Positions 1-12,350 of a stretch of DNA of 64,000 nucleotides are shown piece by piece. The stretch is from assembly GCA_964007475.1 (NCBI GenBank), contig OZ023273.1, positions 114,561,812-114,625,811 of the forward strand. Direction: 5' to 3'. The notes beneath the pieces are model-generated. The model saw only the letters and a program-made list of their open reading frames with translations, was not told the DNA's origin and did not search any database. The first letter of the stretch is position 1. Every line of letters begins with the position of its first letter. The translations under genes were made by a program, and so were the position numbers. This DNA is from Hybos culiciformis. Its lineage: Eukaryota; Arthropoda; Insecta; Diptera; Hybotidae.

Positions 1-135
1 CTTTCTATTTGTTGATTTGGTACACAGTTATAAAGTTGGCTTTGGTAATCAGCATATGGTTAGTGACGTCTTAGAATCTCAAAACAAAAATAATCGTAAT
101 TGTAAACAAAAACAAACAAATTGTATCTATTCTAT

Positions 136-471
136 AGACGCCCACGCGATCATATTTTTGGTCGCTGCAGCTTAGCAGCGATATTTTCAATTTTTTGGAA
201 CTGCTGCTAAAAAAAAAATCATTGCTCGCTACTGCGTCGCTGATAATCGCTAAAAAAAAAAACGTTAAAAAAAAAAATCGAAATAAAAAAAAGAACAAAA
301 AAAAAAAAAAAAACACAAAAATTTTCGTCGCTGCTTGGTTTTTTTTTTTTTTTTTAAACTTCTATGACTGCTGGCGATCGCTTTCACCTAAAAATTTGTC
401 GCTACAGTTAGGTCAAAAAACGTCACTGCGTACCTTGCGGCCGCTCAAAATCTATGATCGCGTCGTCGTCT
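136..471. mobile_element. Non-autonomous element with terminal inverted repeats, about 336 bp
   Basis: The two ends are inverted copies: left starts AGACGCCCACGCGATCATA (136 on) and the reverse complement of the right end starts AGACGACGACGCGATCATA (471 back), followed by a looser match (tttttggtcgctgcag against gattttgagcggccgc). The interior is poly-A/poly-T and several GTCGCT or GATCGC words, with no credible reading frame. This is what a MITE or decayed cut-and-paste element looks like. I saw no convincing target duplication, so the superfamily is not assigned. The GC-richer ends stand out from the surrounding AT-rich DNA. Confidence 0.55.
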
Positions 472-494
472 GATTAATTATATTGCATTTTATG

Positions 495-970
495 CCTTGT
501 TCACACTTTGCTAATACATGTTCGAAAGGAGTTAAACATCTTTGGAAAATCGACCGTTCAAACGATGTTTTTCATATGTTAACATGTTTAGCTCTGTCAG
601 ATAAAGAATTTCAAATAATACCGGAGATAAGCTCAAAGGAACTGACGCGCCCAAAAAAGTTAAAATATATGAAGTTGTGTCAAGGTTAAGAAATCGCGCG
701 TCATTTATCTTGAGTGTATCTCCACCTTTATAAAATTTCAAAGTCAAAATTGACATACCAAGTAAAAATGAATGCATACTGAATATTGCCTAACAAAATA
801 TTATTCAAAAATTACTCATTCATCCCTGAAAATTAACATGTTTTTGTAGAAACATGTTGAAGAATGTGTTTCTGTTTTAATTTTTTTCCTATGAAAAAAC
901 AACATCAAAAACACCAACGGAACATGTTCGTCGTCCGAACATGTTAAATTAGCTAGGTGTGAACAAGCTA
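495..970. mobile_element. Non-autonomous element with inverted ends and repeated ACATGTT words, about 476 bp
   Basis: The left end reads CTTGTTCACACTTTGCTAAT then ACATGTTCG. The reverse complement of the right end reads CTTGTTCACACCTAGCTAAT then AACATGTTCG, so about 30 bp are inverted with few mismatches. Near the right end AACATGTTCG and CGAACATGTT form a local palindrome (about 921-946), and further AACATG words occur inside. No transposase frame is visible, and short open frames here are not supported by any domain. No clear target duplication was found. Confidence 0.5.
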
Positions 971-2118
971 TTATATAAAATAGAAAAATATTTATAGAAT
1001 TTGACATTTTGTCTTTGTTTTTAAATTAAATTAAAAGATAAGTCAGCATTCAGCAACAGTCAAGATTTTTCGTTCTTTCGGTAATAAGTATGAAATAAAT
1101 GCCGAAAATTTTAATTAAATTTAAAAATTAAGTAAATTATTTATATAAATCAATCTGATAATGTAAGTTGTTGCTTTGCTTTTGCTTGATGTTTTGATGG
1201 TGGGTGATGTGTAGGAAAATAAGTTAAACAATGGTAGTTATTTATTTATTTAATTGAAGTTGAAGAGGGAGTTATTTACCTCGAGATAAACCAAAAGTAA
1301 TTGATACGCGTGAATGCCGCCGCGTATTTAAATAATTTATGAAAATTTTTGAATATAAGTCGTCCGCACTTCTTTTATGGTATACCTACCTATTAGCTGA
1401 ACCCTCGAAATTCGTTTCTCGCCACCTACTAGGTTCAAAAATTAAATTTATTATTATCTTAAGAGGTACCTATATAAAAATCTTATGTTCGAGGTAGGTA
1501 CCTACATGTTTCAAAAACTCAAGACCATATGTTTGGTCTGCAAGAAGGTTTCTCTTACGTTTGGCGTTGGTGGTGCGATTCCTCGAAAAAACGTATTTAT
1601 AGGATTTGTGATTCCATTCGACTTAAAAAACAAAGGGTTAGTGACTACATAGTTGAATTTAAGATAATTATTAATAGTTAAAATAATGTAAACTACACAT
1701 GAATATAATGTACGAATTCTTATCCAGAAGTACATACATACCTACATGCATTTGAATGAAGTTCATTATTATTTATCAAGTATTAATTTTCTTATTACAC
1801 TTATATTAAATTAGATTATAATGTTTTGGATATTGAACATTATTAACTTACTTACGATAGGTAAGAATTCAAAATTATAATTGTAAGCTTTATGTGATCT
1901 CTATTGTTCTATAACTACATGATTTATCAGTGATTTGTTGCACTCAGTTAATAACTCTTCAATAGATACCAATTAATAATATTTTTGACAAATAAAAAAA
2001 AAATTTGCTTTCAATCCTTTTGTAGACTATTTTTTTCATTTTGTCTAATGTTTTTCATTTTTTTCTGTAATTTGTTTTTCATTGTCCATTTCAGGACTTA
2101 TCTTTGTACATTATTCTC
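971..2118. other. Non-coding AT-rich spacer
   Basis: No gene is seen. The stretch has runs of T and A and several GTAGGTACCTAC-type words (around 1380-1510 and 1730-1745). Nothing else could be assigned. Confidence 0.5.
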
Positions 2119-2454
2119 TTAAGAGGACTTGGTACCAGTTTTGATTTTTTGTCCCAACATTTTTTTGAAAAGCAATTTTAGATTATTTTAAAATTTGATT
2201 TAAAAAAAACATTTGATTCACAATCTCCGAACTGTTTGATACTTTAAAAGGGTATACAACTTTTTAGAATCGGTTAAGGCTAAGTGCTCGGAATCTCTTC
2301 AAAACCATTTTTTTGTGTCACAAAATGAAGTATGAAACATTCCTGAGGTTGTGAATGAAATGTTTTTTCAAATTAAAGTTTAAAGTAATCTAAAACGGCT
2401 TTTTTAAATCAGATTTTGGGGCAAAAAATCCAAACTGGTACCAAGTCCTCTTAA
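2119..2454. mobile_element. MITE with long inverted arms between TTAA sites, 336 bp
   Basis: Both ends carry TTAA followed inwards by GAGGACTTGGTACCAGTTT; on the right this is read on the other strand. The inverted match continues imperfectly for roughly 120 bp per arm (TTTTTTG.CCCAA..., then TTTTAGATTA, then CATTTgATTCACAA), leaving a short central region. TTAA duplications are typical of piggyBac-type elements, and long arms are typical of fold-back MITEs. There is no coding capacity. Assignment to piggyBac is inference from the TTAA alone. Confidence 0.6.
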
Positions 2455-3055
2455 GTATTTTCCAAGTAATGAGAAATTTTCATAAAAAAACTATATTTAG
2501 AAGTAACAATATAAGATTTACATCCGCCGTGGCGTCGGCGTCGAATAAAAAAAAAAAATTTGTTTCACGTTTCAGAAAGTATAGGTATATGTGACACATA
2601 TGTCCTAATGTTTTAGTAAATTTGTAGTACCGACATGCGAATAAAAATGTTATTTTGTAAAAAATCCTTAGGGCTTTGTTTGATAAAAATGTTTTAAATT
2701 ATCGGTATCACTGCACTGGGAAAAAAAATTTATGTATACTTACATTGTGCACCCATTTGTCTGAACTATCGCTGCAAATATTTCACCATATTTTCAACAC
2801 TTATGCTTTTTATAAATAAAATTTTTTTGTCTAAAAATGGTCATAAAGATTGTTATATATTGTACATCCTAGAAAAAATTTACATTTTACTTTTGTCTTT
2901 TTAAAAAAAAACATTTTTAATTTCACTTCATCCAATGTCATAGTACTTATTAATTTTTTATTAATTTTATTAATTGTGCTTAAAATAATAACATACTTAT
3001 TATGTTATTAAATTAAAATTAAAAAAAAAATTTATTAAAAAAATTTTATACCTAG
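2455..3055. other. Non-coding AT-rich stretch upstream of the FAM151-like gene
   Basis: No exon could be supported. A GC-rich word (GCCGTGGCGTCGGCGTCG, about 2526-2543) stands out. The first coding exon and signal peptide of the downstream gene may lie here or further upstream, but I could not identify them. Confidence 0.35.
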
Positions 3056-4793
3056 TTGCAATTACAACTGGAGCAATGTTCGAAAAAGGAGCTTTGAATA
3101 AAAAGAATTTGACATCAATATTATGGGCGCACGCTGTAAACAGTCAGAAAGAACTTCACGATGCTCTAAATGGTAATTTTAATTTAGTTTTTAAATTAAT
3201 TACATATACATTTAAAAAAAAAATTATACTGAAAACCACTCTCTGTCATTGTCATAACTCATTGAGGTCGTCAAAAAATATGAATTCTTAAACTTCCATA
3301 ATAGATCATTTAGTAATACTACACTATATTGTACATTTACCTACAGTATATTTTATAAACAAAAAGTTATAGACAAATATTTGACCTCTGAAAATTATTA
3401 TACATTATATAAGTCGGATTTTTCTGTTGAATGCTTTGGCATTTTAACCACTACACTATGCTCAAGAACTTCTGATAAAGTGTTATAAAGTAATAAGTAC
3501 ACTTATCAATTCATTATTGTTTTGTTGATTTAAATTTTAATTTACCTTTCCAATTGATTTTATTTTTTAATTAAAAATTTTTTTATATTATTTATTAAAA
3601 GTAAAATAAAAAATTATTTTTATTAACTTTTAAGAATTATTTATGTAGGTACCACAATCTTTATACTAATTAATATTTTAATAGTGTAATATCGATATAT
3701 ATATATATAGGTAATATTGATATGATTGAAGCTGATATAGTTTTGGGAAAGCTAATCACAGATCCAAATGGAATAGAAATTCCAATAATGGGACATCCTC
3801 CTCAAAATATATCTAATTTATCTTTAGAAGAATTTTTGGAAGAAATTGACGACTACAATAAAGATAATACACATCGCTTGAAAGGTGTTAAACTTGATTT
3901 CAAATCAATTGAAGTATTTAAAGGGTCTATAGAGATGTTAAGAGTAAAAATTCCAAGGGTTAGTGCTACTTATCAAAAAAGTTTTATTTAACTTTTTTTT
4001 TTGTAATTCATAGATGAAATATCCTATTTGGTTAAATGCCGACATAATTAAAGGTCCGGTTAACGCTACGAATAAAGAAGTTGATGCTCAACAATTCTTA
4101 ACAGGTTTTATAACCAAAAAAATTCTTAAAGGAAACTGTAATAAACTTTTTTTTTATTTCGAAAAAGGGTGCAAAGAGTTTAATACGGCAGTTCTTTCAC
4201 TTGGGTGGACAACTCAATGGGGTCCTGATTATAAGAAAGGTTCTTATTTGCCAAATCAAATTAATGAAATGATTGCTGTAATCAAGGTTTGAATTATTAA
4301 GTCATTGTTTTTATAATTCTTTGTTTATATTATTATAAGTACGTTAGTAGTAGTAAGTATTTTTTTTCCAGGAGAACAATGTTCTTCATGATATAACATT
4401 TCCAGTCCGAGCAGGTCAGACTTTTTCAAAAAAGTTAATCATAAGCGAATAAATCAGTGTTATAATTTTAAATTTTCAGGAATAGCTGCTTTAAGTTTTA
4501 CTAAACTAGAAAAACTTATCCAAGAGATAGAAAATAATAGAAATGTAACATTGACAATCTGGTCTTCCCGAAATGATGCTGTCGATATAGAAAAATTACG
4601 ACAATTAATATTCAAATTTGGTTTAGATAAAATTTACTTAGATGTACCTGAAGAAGTTTCTAGCAAACTGAATTTGAATGATGATAATTCCAGCTCGGGA
4701 CAAGTGAACTTGTCACCCTTTTTAAACTTTAGTTTGATAAGTACTTTAATGCTAATAGCAAGCTTTGCAATGCATAATTTACAAATCTTATAA
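3056..4793 (+). CDS. FAM151 / menorin family protein (N-terminal exon not found)
   Basis: Five exons join in one frame: 3076-3172 (exon may begin at 3056 after a TATACCTAG acceptor), 3711-3958, 4014-4286, 4372-4414 and 4480-4793. They give 324 residues from the Met at 3076. All introns are GT...AG. Family features, numbered from that Met, are WAHAVNS (17-23), MIEADI (37-42), PIMGHPP (57-63), KLDFK (93-97), WLNAD (121-125) and SLGWTTQW (177-184). These acidic and His positions belong to a fold related to glycerophosphodiester phosphodiesterases. Menorin in worms acts extracellularly in dendrite patterning; a similar role here is inference. The C-terminus ends in a hydrophobic stretch (about 302-324) after DDNSSSG, which suits a GPI signal or membrane tail. 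No signal peptide is seen in the modelled part, and the frame stays open upstream of 3076 (..LVAITTGAM), so an upstream exon is likely missing. A poly(A) signal AATAAA lies at 4914. Confidence 0.85.
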
Positions 4794-5150
4794 GATAGTT
4801 TTTGATGTTAATTTTTTTTTTAAAACTATTAACATTTAATTAATTGAGTTTTTAAAATCAAACCATTTCAGAGAAAACTCTGGTTGAATTTTATTTATTT
4901 TTATACTTGTATTAATAAAACCTAATCTGTTCCAAAATGGCCAATTTTTTTGTGGTAATAATGTTTTTTTTTGGATAAAATTTCTTGTATAAATTCTGAA
5001 GTTGGAATATAAAATAAACATATCTTACACTTCATATAAAACATAATGATTGATTCAATTATAAATTTTTTGGATTTTTTTTGATTGAGGACACAATTCT
5101 TATTAACTTGTAAAGTAATTTGTCTGTATATTTCTTTACTATTTTCGACA
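4794..5150. other. 3' UTR and spacer of the FAM151-like gene
   Basis: Contains AATAAA at 4914-4919, about 120 bp past the stop, fitting the end of that transcript. Short open frames on the other strand show no domain. Confidence 0.4.
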
Positions 5151-5758
5151 CTCTCGTAGACCCACTTTTTGTCATCACAGCTGAAATTTGGCACACAGAG
5201 CTGAAATTTGGCACACAGGTTCATGTCGCGTGACAATTGAAGCTATCAAAATTTGAAGCGGAAATTTCCATGGAAAACCCGGAAAATCGGCAAAATTATT
5301 TGAAAATTTGGTACAAATTTGAGTAGTGATAAATCCGTTTTAGGAAAAATGCAAAGTTTTCTGATTTTTCCGAAAAAATTTTCCGACTTTTCCGGAAATT
5401 TTTCCGGTAAAAAAGTTTTCTAAATTATGCAGGATCAAGTTCCCTATCAACTGGCATCATTACTTTCTCTCCGACAATGGTGAAAACTTGCAGAAAAAAT
5501 CGAAGAAAATTCATGTAAAACGCTTTTCCGGAGTTTTTCCGACCAAGGAAGCGTTTAAGCGTTTTGCAACCTGAGACAAAGTTGTAGAGTGAAATGAGTT
5601 GCATAAAATTGCTTTTGCAGAAAACTCCATGGAAAACCCGAAAAAGCGGAAAAATCATCGGAAAAATTTTCATCGATATGATTAGTCACAAAATTGTTTT
5701 CAAACATCCATGCAGCACATAATAACAATTTAGTTAACGTGAAAAAGGCAGAAAATCA
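5151..5758. repeat. TTTTCCG-rich repeat block with a 20-bp tandem duplication
   Basis: AGCTGAAATTTGGCACACAG occurs twice in direct tandem (about 5179-5218). CCATGGAAAACCCG occurs at about 5268 and again at about 5628, each followed by GGAAAA or GAAAAAGCGG words, and TTTTTCCG or TTTTCCGG recurs many times between. The block differs in composition from its surroundings and runs into the hairpin at 5759. It is probably part of a dispersed transposon or satellite-like unit; I cannot name the family, and no protein is supported. Confidence 0.5.
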
Positions 5759-6021
5759 AAATAAGTTAAAAACGAGTTTTCCATAAAACTGAGGCCAGGC
5801 CGCATGAAAAAGTAGAAAATAACTTTTTCTTCACACACAGAGGTGGACTCAGATTTTTTGATTGGGACATTTCTCTTGAATATTCTTTCTCTTCATGAAT
5901 CAAATCACTTACGTCCCAATCAAAAAATCTGAGTCCACCTCTGTGTGTGAAGAAAAAGTTATTTTCTACTTTTTCATGCGGCCTGGCCTCAGTTTTTTGA
6001 AAACTCGTTTTTAACTTATTT
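5759..6021. repeat. Near-perfect hairpin: 110-bp inverted arms around a 44-bp loop
   Basis: The left arm (about 5759-5868) is repeated inverted at about 5913-6021. The arms are identical over roughly the inner 80 bp and differ only by a few bases near AGTTTTATGGAAAACTCG against AGTTTTTTGAAAACTCG. The loop is 5869-5912. Arms this alike imply recent origin or active correction. Transcribed RNA from either strand would fold into a long double strand. It could be a fold-back MITE; no target duplication is clear. Confidence 0.8.
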
Positions 6022-6476
6022 TTCATAACTTATTTGAATCCTGAGAATTGTAAATTGTTCATATTTTGTATTTAACACAATTTTTTGTTATAATATTTAT
6101 CTTTCTTTTATTTGGAAATTTATTATTATAAATATAATATAAAGTAAATTAATGATACTAACTGAAAATATAATTTAAATATTTAACAATTTCCAGTGAC
6201 CAATTAATAGTTTTCAGAAATTTAAATCGTAGATGGAAAGTTTGGTTTAAGAAGTTAATATATTTTCAATAATGTCTGAATTCAGTTATTTGTTTTTAAA
6301 ACTTGTATTTTGTTTCGTTGCAACTCTTTCAAAAATTAAGTTAAATATTAGATTTAACATTTGAGATTTGTCTCAAACTTTTTCTATGATCTTTACATCT
6401 TTATTAAATAAATATTGGTAGTTAGTATTTTCACCTTAAATTTGCAATAAAAATCAGTTTAATATCAGTGATTCCT
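6022..6476. other. Spacer and 3' UTR of the first CD36-family gene
   Basis: AT-rich and without a gene. A TTTATT (minus-strand AATAAA) at 6400-6405 lies about 70 bp past the minus-strand stop at 6477 and is the likely poly(A) signal. Confidence 0.4.
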
Positions 6477-8452
6477 TCATTTTTTGTTCCTTATATCAAG
6501 TAATGGTGACAAAGTGTTACGATTTTTGATATTTTCATTCCTACGTCTTACAATAATTGAACTAAAAATTACCAAAATAATTGATATTCCTAATAAAATA
6601 ATGAGTGCCGATGTAATAATTCCAATTATAATTAATTTTGGTACAATTTTGTAGTTTTTTGACATTTCAGGTGGGATGGTAGCCTTTTCTTCAAACCATA
6701 CCAATGGGATGAATGTTTTTTTGACACCTTCAAATAAGCTAAAAAAAAATGAAATTATTCATTGCCGTATAATGTTTATAAATTTAATGTTTACCTTATA
6801 TCTTTGTATTCTTGAACCAAAACATTCAATTGGAACCTTGCGACAATTTCCATTAATCCCCCTGTTTTGGGTTCAATAACTACATACATTTGACGGTCAT
6901 TCTCATTAAGAGATTTTAATGGTGTTATTTTCACTTGTTCAGAGTAAAAAGGATCTGCGTAGAGGTAATGCGGGTAAGAAACAAACACTGGTGCATCATG
7001 TTTACATTTTGAAAAACTCAAGACGCCAGATGGATAACATTCTTTAGAACAAAAACACTTAGGAACATCATCATAAGCTGATCCTAGAAATTTTTTTAAG
7101 AAATTAAAATAATTTTAGAATTTATGAATACTTACTTCTAACTAAAAAAAAAAGTCACCGTTATCTACGGATTTTTTCCCCGCTACATATTTGTAACCTT
7201 CAACACCGTGAATAACAACAGTTTCAGAATACTCTAAGACTATGCTGGCACACATATCAGGTGAAAATAGTTTTATTGAATCAGTAGTTTTTAAATTTTG
7301 CGGAAAAAATTCGCCAGTTGATGAGCCTTTAACATCTCCACAAACTATTGATTTTGTGTTATAATTCCACGAATACATTTGTCCAATTCTGTGACGGTTA
7401 TTAGCACCAGTGTAAACATTAAAGTTACCTTGAAATTTTTCACTACCGTTTCTCTAAAGATAAAAAAAAAAATTTTATTAACTCCAAAATTATAAAAAAT
7501 AAAAATAAAAAATTAATAATATAATATGCCTAGCCTTGTCTAGTTATAATAATTAATATGCCTAGACTTTAAATTGAGATAAAATAACTTCGATAAATTA
7601 TCAATAGAAGTTTTAAACAATAAACAGAGAACTGAGAACAGATCAAATCTACCGTATAAAAGTATCCAAATTTGTCAGGAATTTGAATATCATCACCAAG
7701 TGTTAATAATATTGATGAGAATCGTGCGTGATCAGCTAATTTTTCCGTATATCCGGTAAATAGCAATTCATCCGCAGTTTTCAATACTGCCAATGGTTGA
7801 TTGTAATATTCCAGTAACATGTCTACAGCACTAGTTTTAACTGAGTCCCAATTCTTTGATTTACCTGCTGCGCCCTTAAATTAAAGAACAAATTGAAAAG
7901 AATCGCAACTTCGCAATAAATTGTGATTTATTTATTTTACTTGTGAAGAAAATCTAAAACTTACCATTGCAAATATATTAATTGTGCTAATCATATCGTT
8001 TAAACTACCATTACTTCTCTCTTCACTAAAAAAATAATGGTTTTTCCTTTCAAAGCTGACAGATGAATTTTCTGGATGCCAAATAATATTAACTTTTTGG
8101 GATTTTTCCAAAAAACTATATGGTCCCACTTCTTCTAAAATTGGTTGGGTACTATGATTTGTTATTTCTTTTGGATTAGTCCAATTGAAGAAGTAAATAT
8201 CTAAATAAACAGACATGGGTAAAGATTGCCAACCTTCGTATGTTGGCGATGTTGGACTCAAAGTCATTTCCTAAAATTTTTTTGTATAAAATTAAAATTA
8301 TTTTAACACTTCGATTTATTTACTATTATTTCACTTACTTGTCCAACCAATCTAGATATAATGTCGTTCCATAATAATCCTAACAAACATCCTAAAATTA
8401 TTAAAACTATACCAATTGAGCTACAAATATAATTCTTGTTTTTTTGCAACAT
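6477..8452 (-). CDS. CD36-family scavenger receptor class B, copy 1
   Basis: Six minus-strand exons join in frame: 8452-8339, 8270-7965, 7874-7653, 7453-7159, 7083-6795 and 6738-6477, giving 495 residues, the usual CD36-family length. Topology is typical: a short cytoplasmic N-terminus, a membrane segment (about 9-30), a large extracellular loop, a second membrane segment (about 443-472) and a short tail. The loop holds YFFNWTNP, the ELLFTGY segment, several N-glycosylation sites (NWT, NHS, NSS, NGS) and the Cys cluster CFCSKEC...C (322, 324, 328, 339) with YPSG between, as in croquemort, SNMP and SR-B proteins. The family binds lipids, lipoproteins or apoptotic and microbial ligands at the cell surface; the ligand here is unknown. 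Start: the Met at 8452 is preferred over an upstream in-frame Met at 8488 because TTTATTTCAG lies between them and looks like a splice acceptor. It is the tandem paralogue of the gene at 14703-16966. Confidence 0.93.
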
Positions 8453-11400
8453 CCTTAAAATTTCTGAAATAAATTGTAATTTAAACATTCATTTCTATAA
8501 TATAATTATAAATATTTTGTTGTCTTTTCCATAGATCAAAAGTGTCTTGTTAATTTCGTATGAAAAGTATAAGGGATGATATCCTTCAACGTATAATGAA
8601 ACTGAATACTAAAATCTCACATTATAATATGAATACCTATCATCTTTTTTATTAGTTAATTTAATCATTGTTGAATTTTTGGTAGGTATTAATTAAATTC
8701 TTTTTTTTTTAATATTCACGCGAAATGATTTTAAATAAACAAAATACCTAATTATGTTAGATAATTTTGTTAATTTATTTTTTTAGTACCAATGAAACCT
8801 AATTCACTTTTATTACAAGTAACAAGAACGAAATGTTGATATAACTCGAGATTAAGATAAATTGTTTGCAAAAAGTTCATCAAAGGTTCAAAAGTTATTG
8901 AAAAATTAAAGAATTTTTGTTAAGTGCTTAACTATTTTTTAATTCAATTTATAGGCTACAGAAAGAGTCAATAATTATTTGAATAACTTGGTTTAAATAA
9001 TTATGCAGTCATCTAATCACAATATTAATTTCTTTATAAAGAATTTTGTATAAGAGTTTTAATCAATAAAAAGTTTATCTATTTCATTTTCTGTTTGTGT
9101 ATACATTTATATTTAAATTCCAGAAGCAATTACGAACAAATCTGAAACACCGTTGGTAAAGAGTTAAAATTAAGATACTAAGTGGTAAAAGTATGTATTT
9201 TTAATTGCTTAATACATTTCTTTTTTCAATGACCTTATTAATTTTGGTATTAAAACAAAAACAAAAAAAGTTGTTTATGTCTAGCTAAAAACATGAATGG
9301 GAAAAATTTGAATAATCAGTTCGTATCTATTAAATTGTATATTGATATACTATGAACATTGCATATACGTATACATTATTTAATAATAATAATTAATAAA
9401 TGATATCATGAATATAATTTATTTAGCAAAAGCAGTAATTATACCAAACTTGCTTTTGAATAATAAAACTAAATCACCAGTCAGTCACCTGACAAAAAAA
9501 TTATAATATTCTTAAAAGAAACAATTCTCAAGCATTTACAATTTTAGATCTCTATATTTTTCCTGAGTTAAAAGGAATAGGAATAGGTAACATATCATTT
9601 TACCAGTTTAACTCAAGCAAATATGTTTCGCTTTTAGTCTTTATATATATGTTTTTTAATTATATAAAGGTAAAAGCACCATATCATTTCATTTAAATAT
9701 AATTTTGCGGTGAATTTTATTGGTATCTCTGAACTTATGTAAGTACGTTTAGTAATTAAAAAAACATTTTAGCTATATGTAAATAAGAAAACATAATAAA
9801 TAATAATTGCATTTATAACTGTAATTATGCGAATAGAATCATTCAATAGAATCAGTGTGAATTAATTTTATAAATTAATAATCATGTATTAAATTATGAT
9901 TAACATACTTTTTAATTATGTACAAAAAAATTAATTTATTGTATTCAAATTATTTGTAAATAATATTAATATACCTATAAGCATGCATATTGTACGATAC
10001 GAGCTAAAAACACAAAAAAAATCTATATTTTATTTCGCTTTGTTAAACCTGCTTCTTTTTAGTAACAAATACTACACAAAATAAAATTGGTAAAAACATG
10101 ATTAATATTATAATATCATTTGTTCATGGTTTAGTTCGATTTTCATAATTGGATTTAAAAAATGTTAAAAATAATTAAGACAAAACAGGAAAATCGCTAA
10201 ACAATAAATCAAAAAATCTTAACCAAACTTGAGATTGCATCTTAGCGGATACCTATAAAGTTTCAGTCTTTAAAAAATTTTTTAGTAGTTTACAATTACA
10301 ACGTGCTTGGTATGTCATGTTTTTTATCTTTGATTAAACGGTGTTATTATAATACAATGATATTGAACGTTAAAATCTGAAAAAGATGCTATTATCTTTT
10401 AATTTCATGCATATTCATTTAATTTCATGTAAATAAAATTTCAGGATAGCATTTTCGTTAGATATTATGTAAAAGAAAATCTAAATATTAAATTTTGAGA
10501 ATTTAATTTTAAGTTCAGTAACAATAACAATAATAAAATTCTTAGATTTATTTCGCTTAAGTTTTATTTAAATTTTGTACATAATATTGTACTATACAAA
10601 TATATATTGTGTATGTATATCACAAATAAAAACAGGATTTGATGGCATGGCATCATATAACATAACAACATGAAATACAAAATTAAGATTTTTAAGTTTG
10701 TATTTATTTGAACGTTTTGAACTCCGTTAAATTGAAACTAAATCTGGGAATCAGAATCAAAACATAAACATTTTCATAACGCTTTTTTTGTTTGTTGAAG
10801 AACGAAAAAGAGAATTTTTGAATAAATGTGAAAATTTGTGAAATTTTTTGTAAAAAAATAAATTTCATTCTTTGACTTTTTTGTGCAAAGAACTATTAGT
10901 TACTAGTTACTAAAAAACTATGTCCACCTACAAACTACACTCTAGTATTCTTTTTAACAACTTGTTATTTATATAAATACACATAAATAAAATGCATAAT
11001 TCTTAATTTAAAATTGTGGCATTATATTACAATTATCATAGTTCTACATATTTTATTTTTCCAAAATTAAAATTTTTTGTTAACTCATTTCAGTCTTTTT
11101 TGAAGACAAAGTCAGAATAACCAAAGTAAAATTGATAATGATCCTCCTAGTATTCCTGAAATCCTCATTTCGTAGAAGTATTTAAAAAATTGTGATATCC
11201 TATCTAATTTAATATACCTACCCAACGAGTTATTTATTAGTCCTCCTCAGTATAAATGGTAAATAAGAGAATCTTATCAGTTATTGAATCGTGATAGATT
11301 TTCAATTAACTTAATTTTATAACATTTTTTAATATAAATTTAAATATGTATGTAATTTATGTAAAATTAATTTAAGCAAATGAAATTTAGTGCAATTACC

Positions 11401-12278
11401 CTAAATTTTTAACGGCTTTTCTTCTGAACTTGTTCCAAAAAGCAATTTTAATTAGCAAAAAAAAAATAATAATAATAACTTTGCAAGCTTTTTTGTGAAT
11501 TTTTTTAAGTAGTTTGACTTTTATCAATGCTTTTATTTATATAGTTATTTAACTACATTTTTTTTTATATATGATGCGAAAGAAGAGACAAAATAATATA
11601 TATACAAAAAATATGATTTGAAATCAAAATTTTTTTTTCAAATAAATATGTTATTTAATTATGCGACATGCACGTCTATTCATATTGAAAACCCGAAATT
11701 AAATGAATTTTAAATAAAAATAAATAAATAATTAATTTTTGCACCCTATCTTTAATAGGATACTACTACAAAAAACTGACAAAGCAGATTTTTTTTTTTT
11801 TTTTAAATAATTTATTTATAATTTAATTATTATTTTTTTTTTTATAAACTATGTATTTGTAAATAAGAAAATATAAATGATAAATTTTAAATCTTATTGT
11901 TATGTATTAAAAAATCTTATAATTCGAATAAAGTATAAAACAGGTTAAATTAAGATTTCAATATTTTTGTGGATATCGAATTTTTATTTGTTTTCCTGAA
12001 CAGAATAGAATCTAAGAGGAATTTTGTATGACAGTAACATTATATAATATATATAGATATACATAAATATGTATTATATGCATATAGTATATACATTTAA
12101 TATTCATGTTAGCAATTAATAATGCCAAATTTTGATGTCAACTGGATATTTTAAGATCGCATATTAAAGCTTCTAAAATCTGTATTTACAGCTTATTATT
12201 ATTTATTGTGATCGTGATAGAAAATTATTTTAATTACTACCTACTATATTAAAAAAAAAAATAAAAACCTAGTAAAAT
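8453..12278. other. Long AT-rich spacer between the two CD36-family genes (proximal part)
   Basis: No open frame of note and no recognisable exon on either strand. The first part presumably holds the promoter and leader of CD36 copy 1. There are many homopolymer runs and no repeat family I recognise. Confidence 0.45.
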
Positions 12279-12350
12279 TCTTCAGCGAGCTTCTTCTTCA
12301 ATGGCGCTACAGCCCATTTCGGGCCTTGGCCTTCTCATCTTCAGCGAGCT
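12279..12350 (-). mobile_element. 46-bp retroposon fragment (LINE/SINE 3' end) flanked by a 13-bp target duplication
   Basis: TCTTCAGCGAGCT occurs at 12279-12291 and again at 12338-12350. Between them lie 46 bp, which on the minus strand read from TGAGAAGGCCAAGGCCCG to a GAAGAAGA tail. The GC-rich word (ggcgctacagccc on the plus strand) is foreign to this AT-rich region. A duplication next to a short-repeat tail is the mark of target-primed reverse transcription, here stopped after only about 46 bases. The source family is probably a non-LTR element with a (GAA)n end; that part is inference. Confidence 0.7.

Noticed and set aside
71..473. Open frames rich in Phe or Lys on both strands
   Set aside because: They come from poly-A and poly-T runs inside the inverted-end element at 136-471 and show no domain.
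5766..6026. 86-codon open frame across the hairpin
   Set aside because: It is a by-product of the palindrome: the second half encodes the complement of the first, and no start context or family supports it.
8453..8488. Upstream in-frame Met of CD36 copy 1 (MFKLQFISEILR...)
   Set aside because: TTTATTTCAG between the two Met codons looks like an acceptor, and the CD36 N-terminus normally begins just before the membrane segment.
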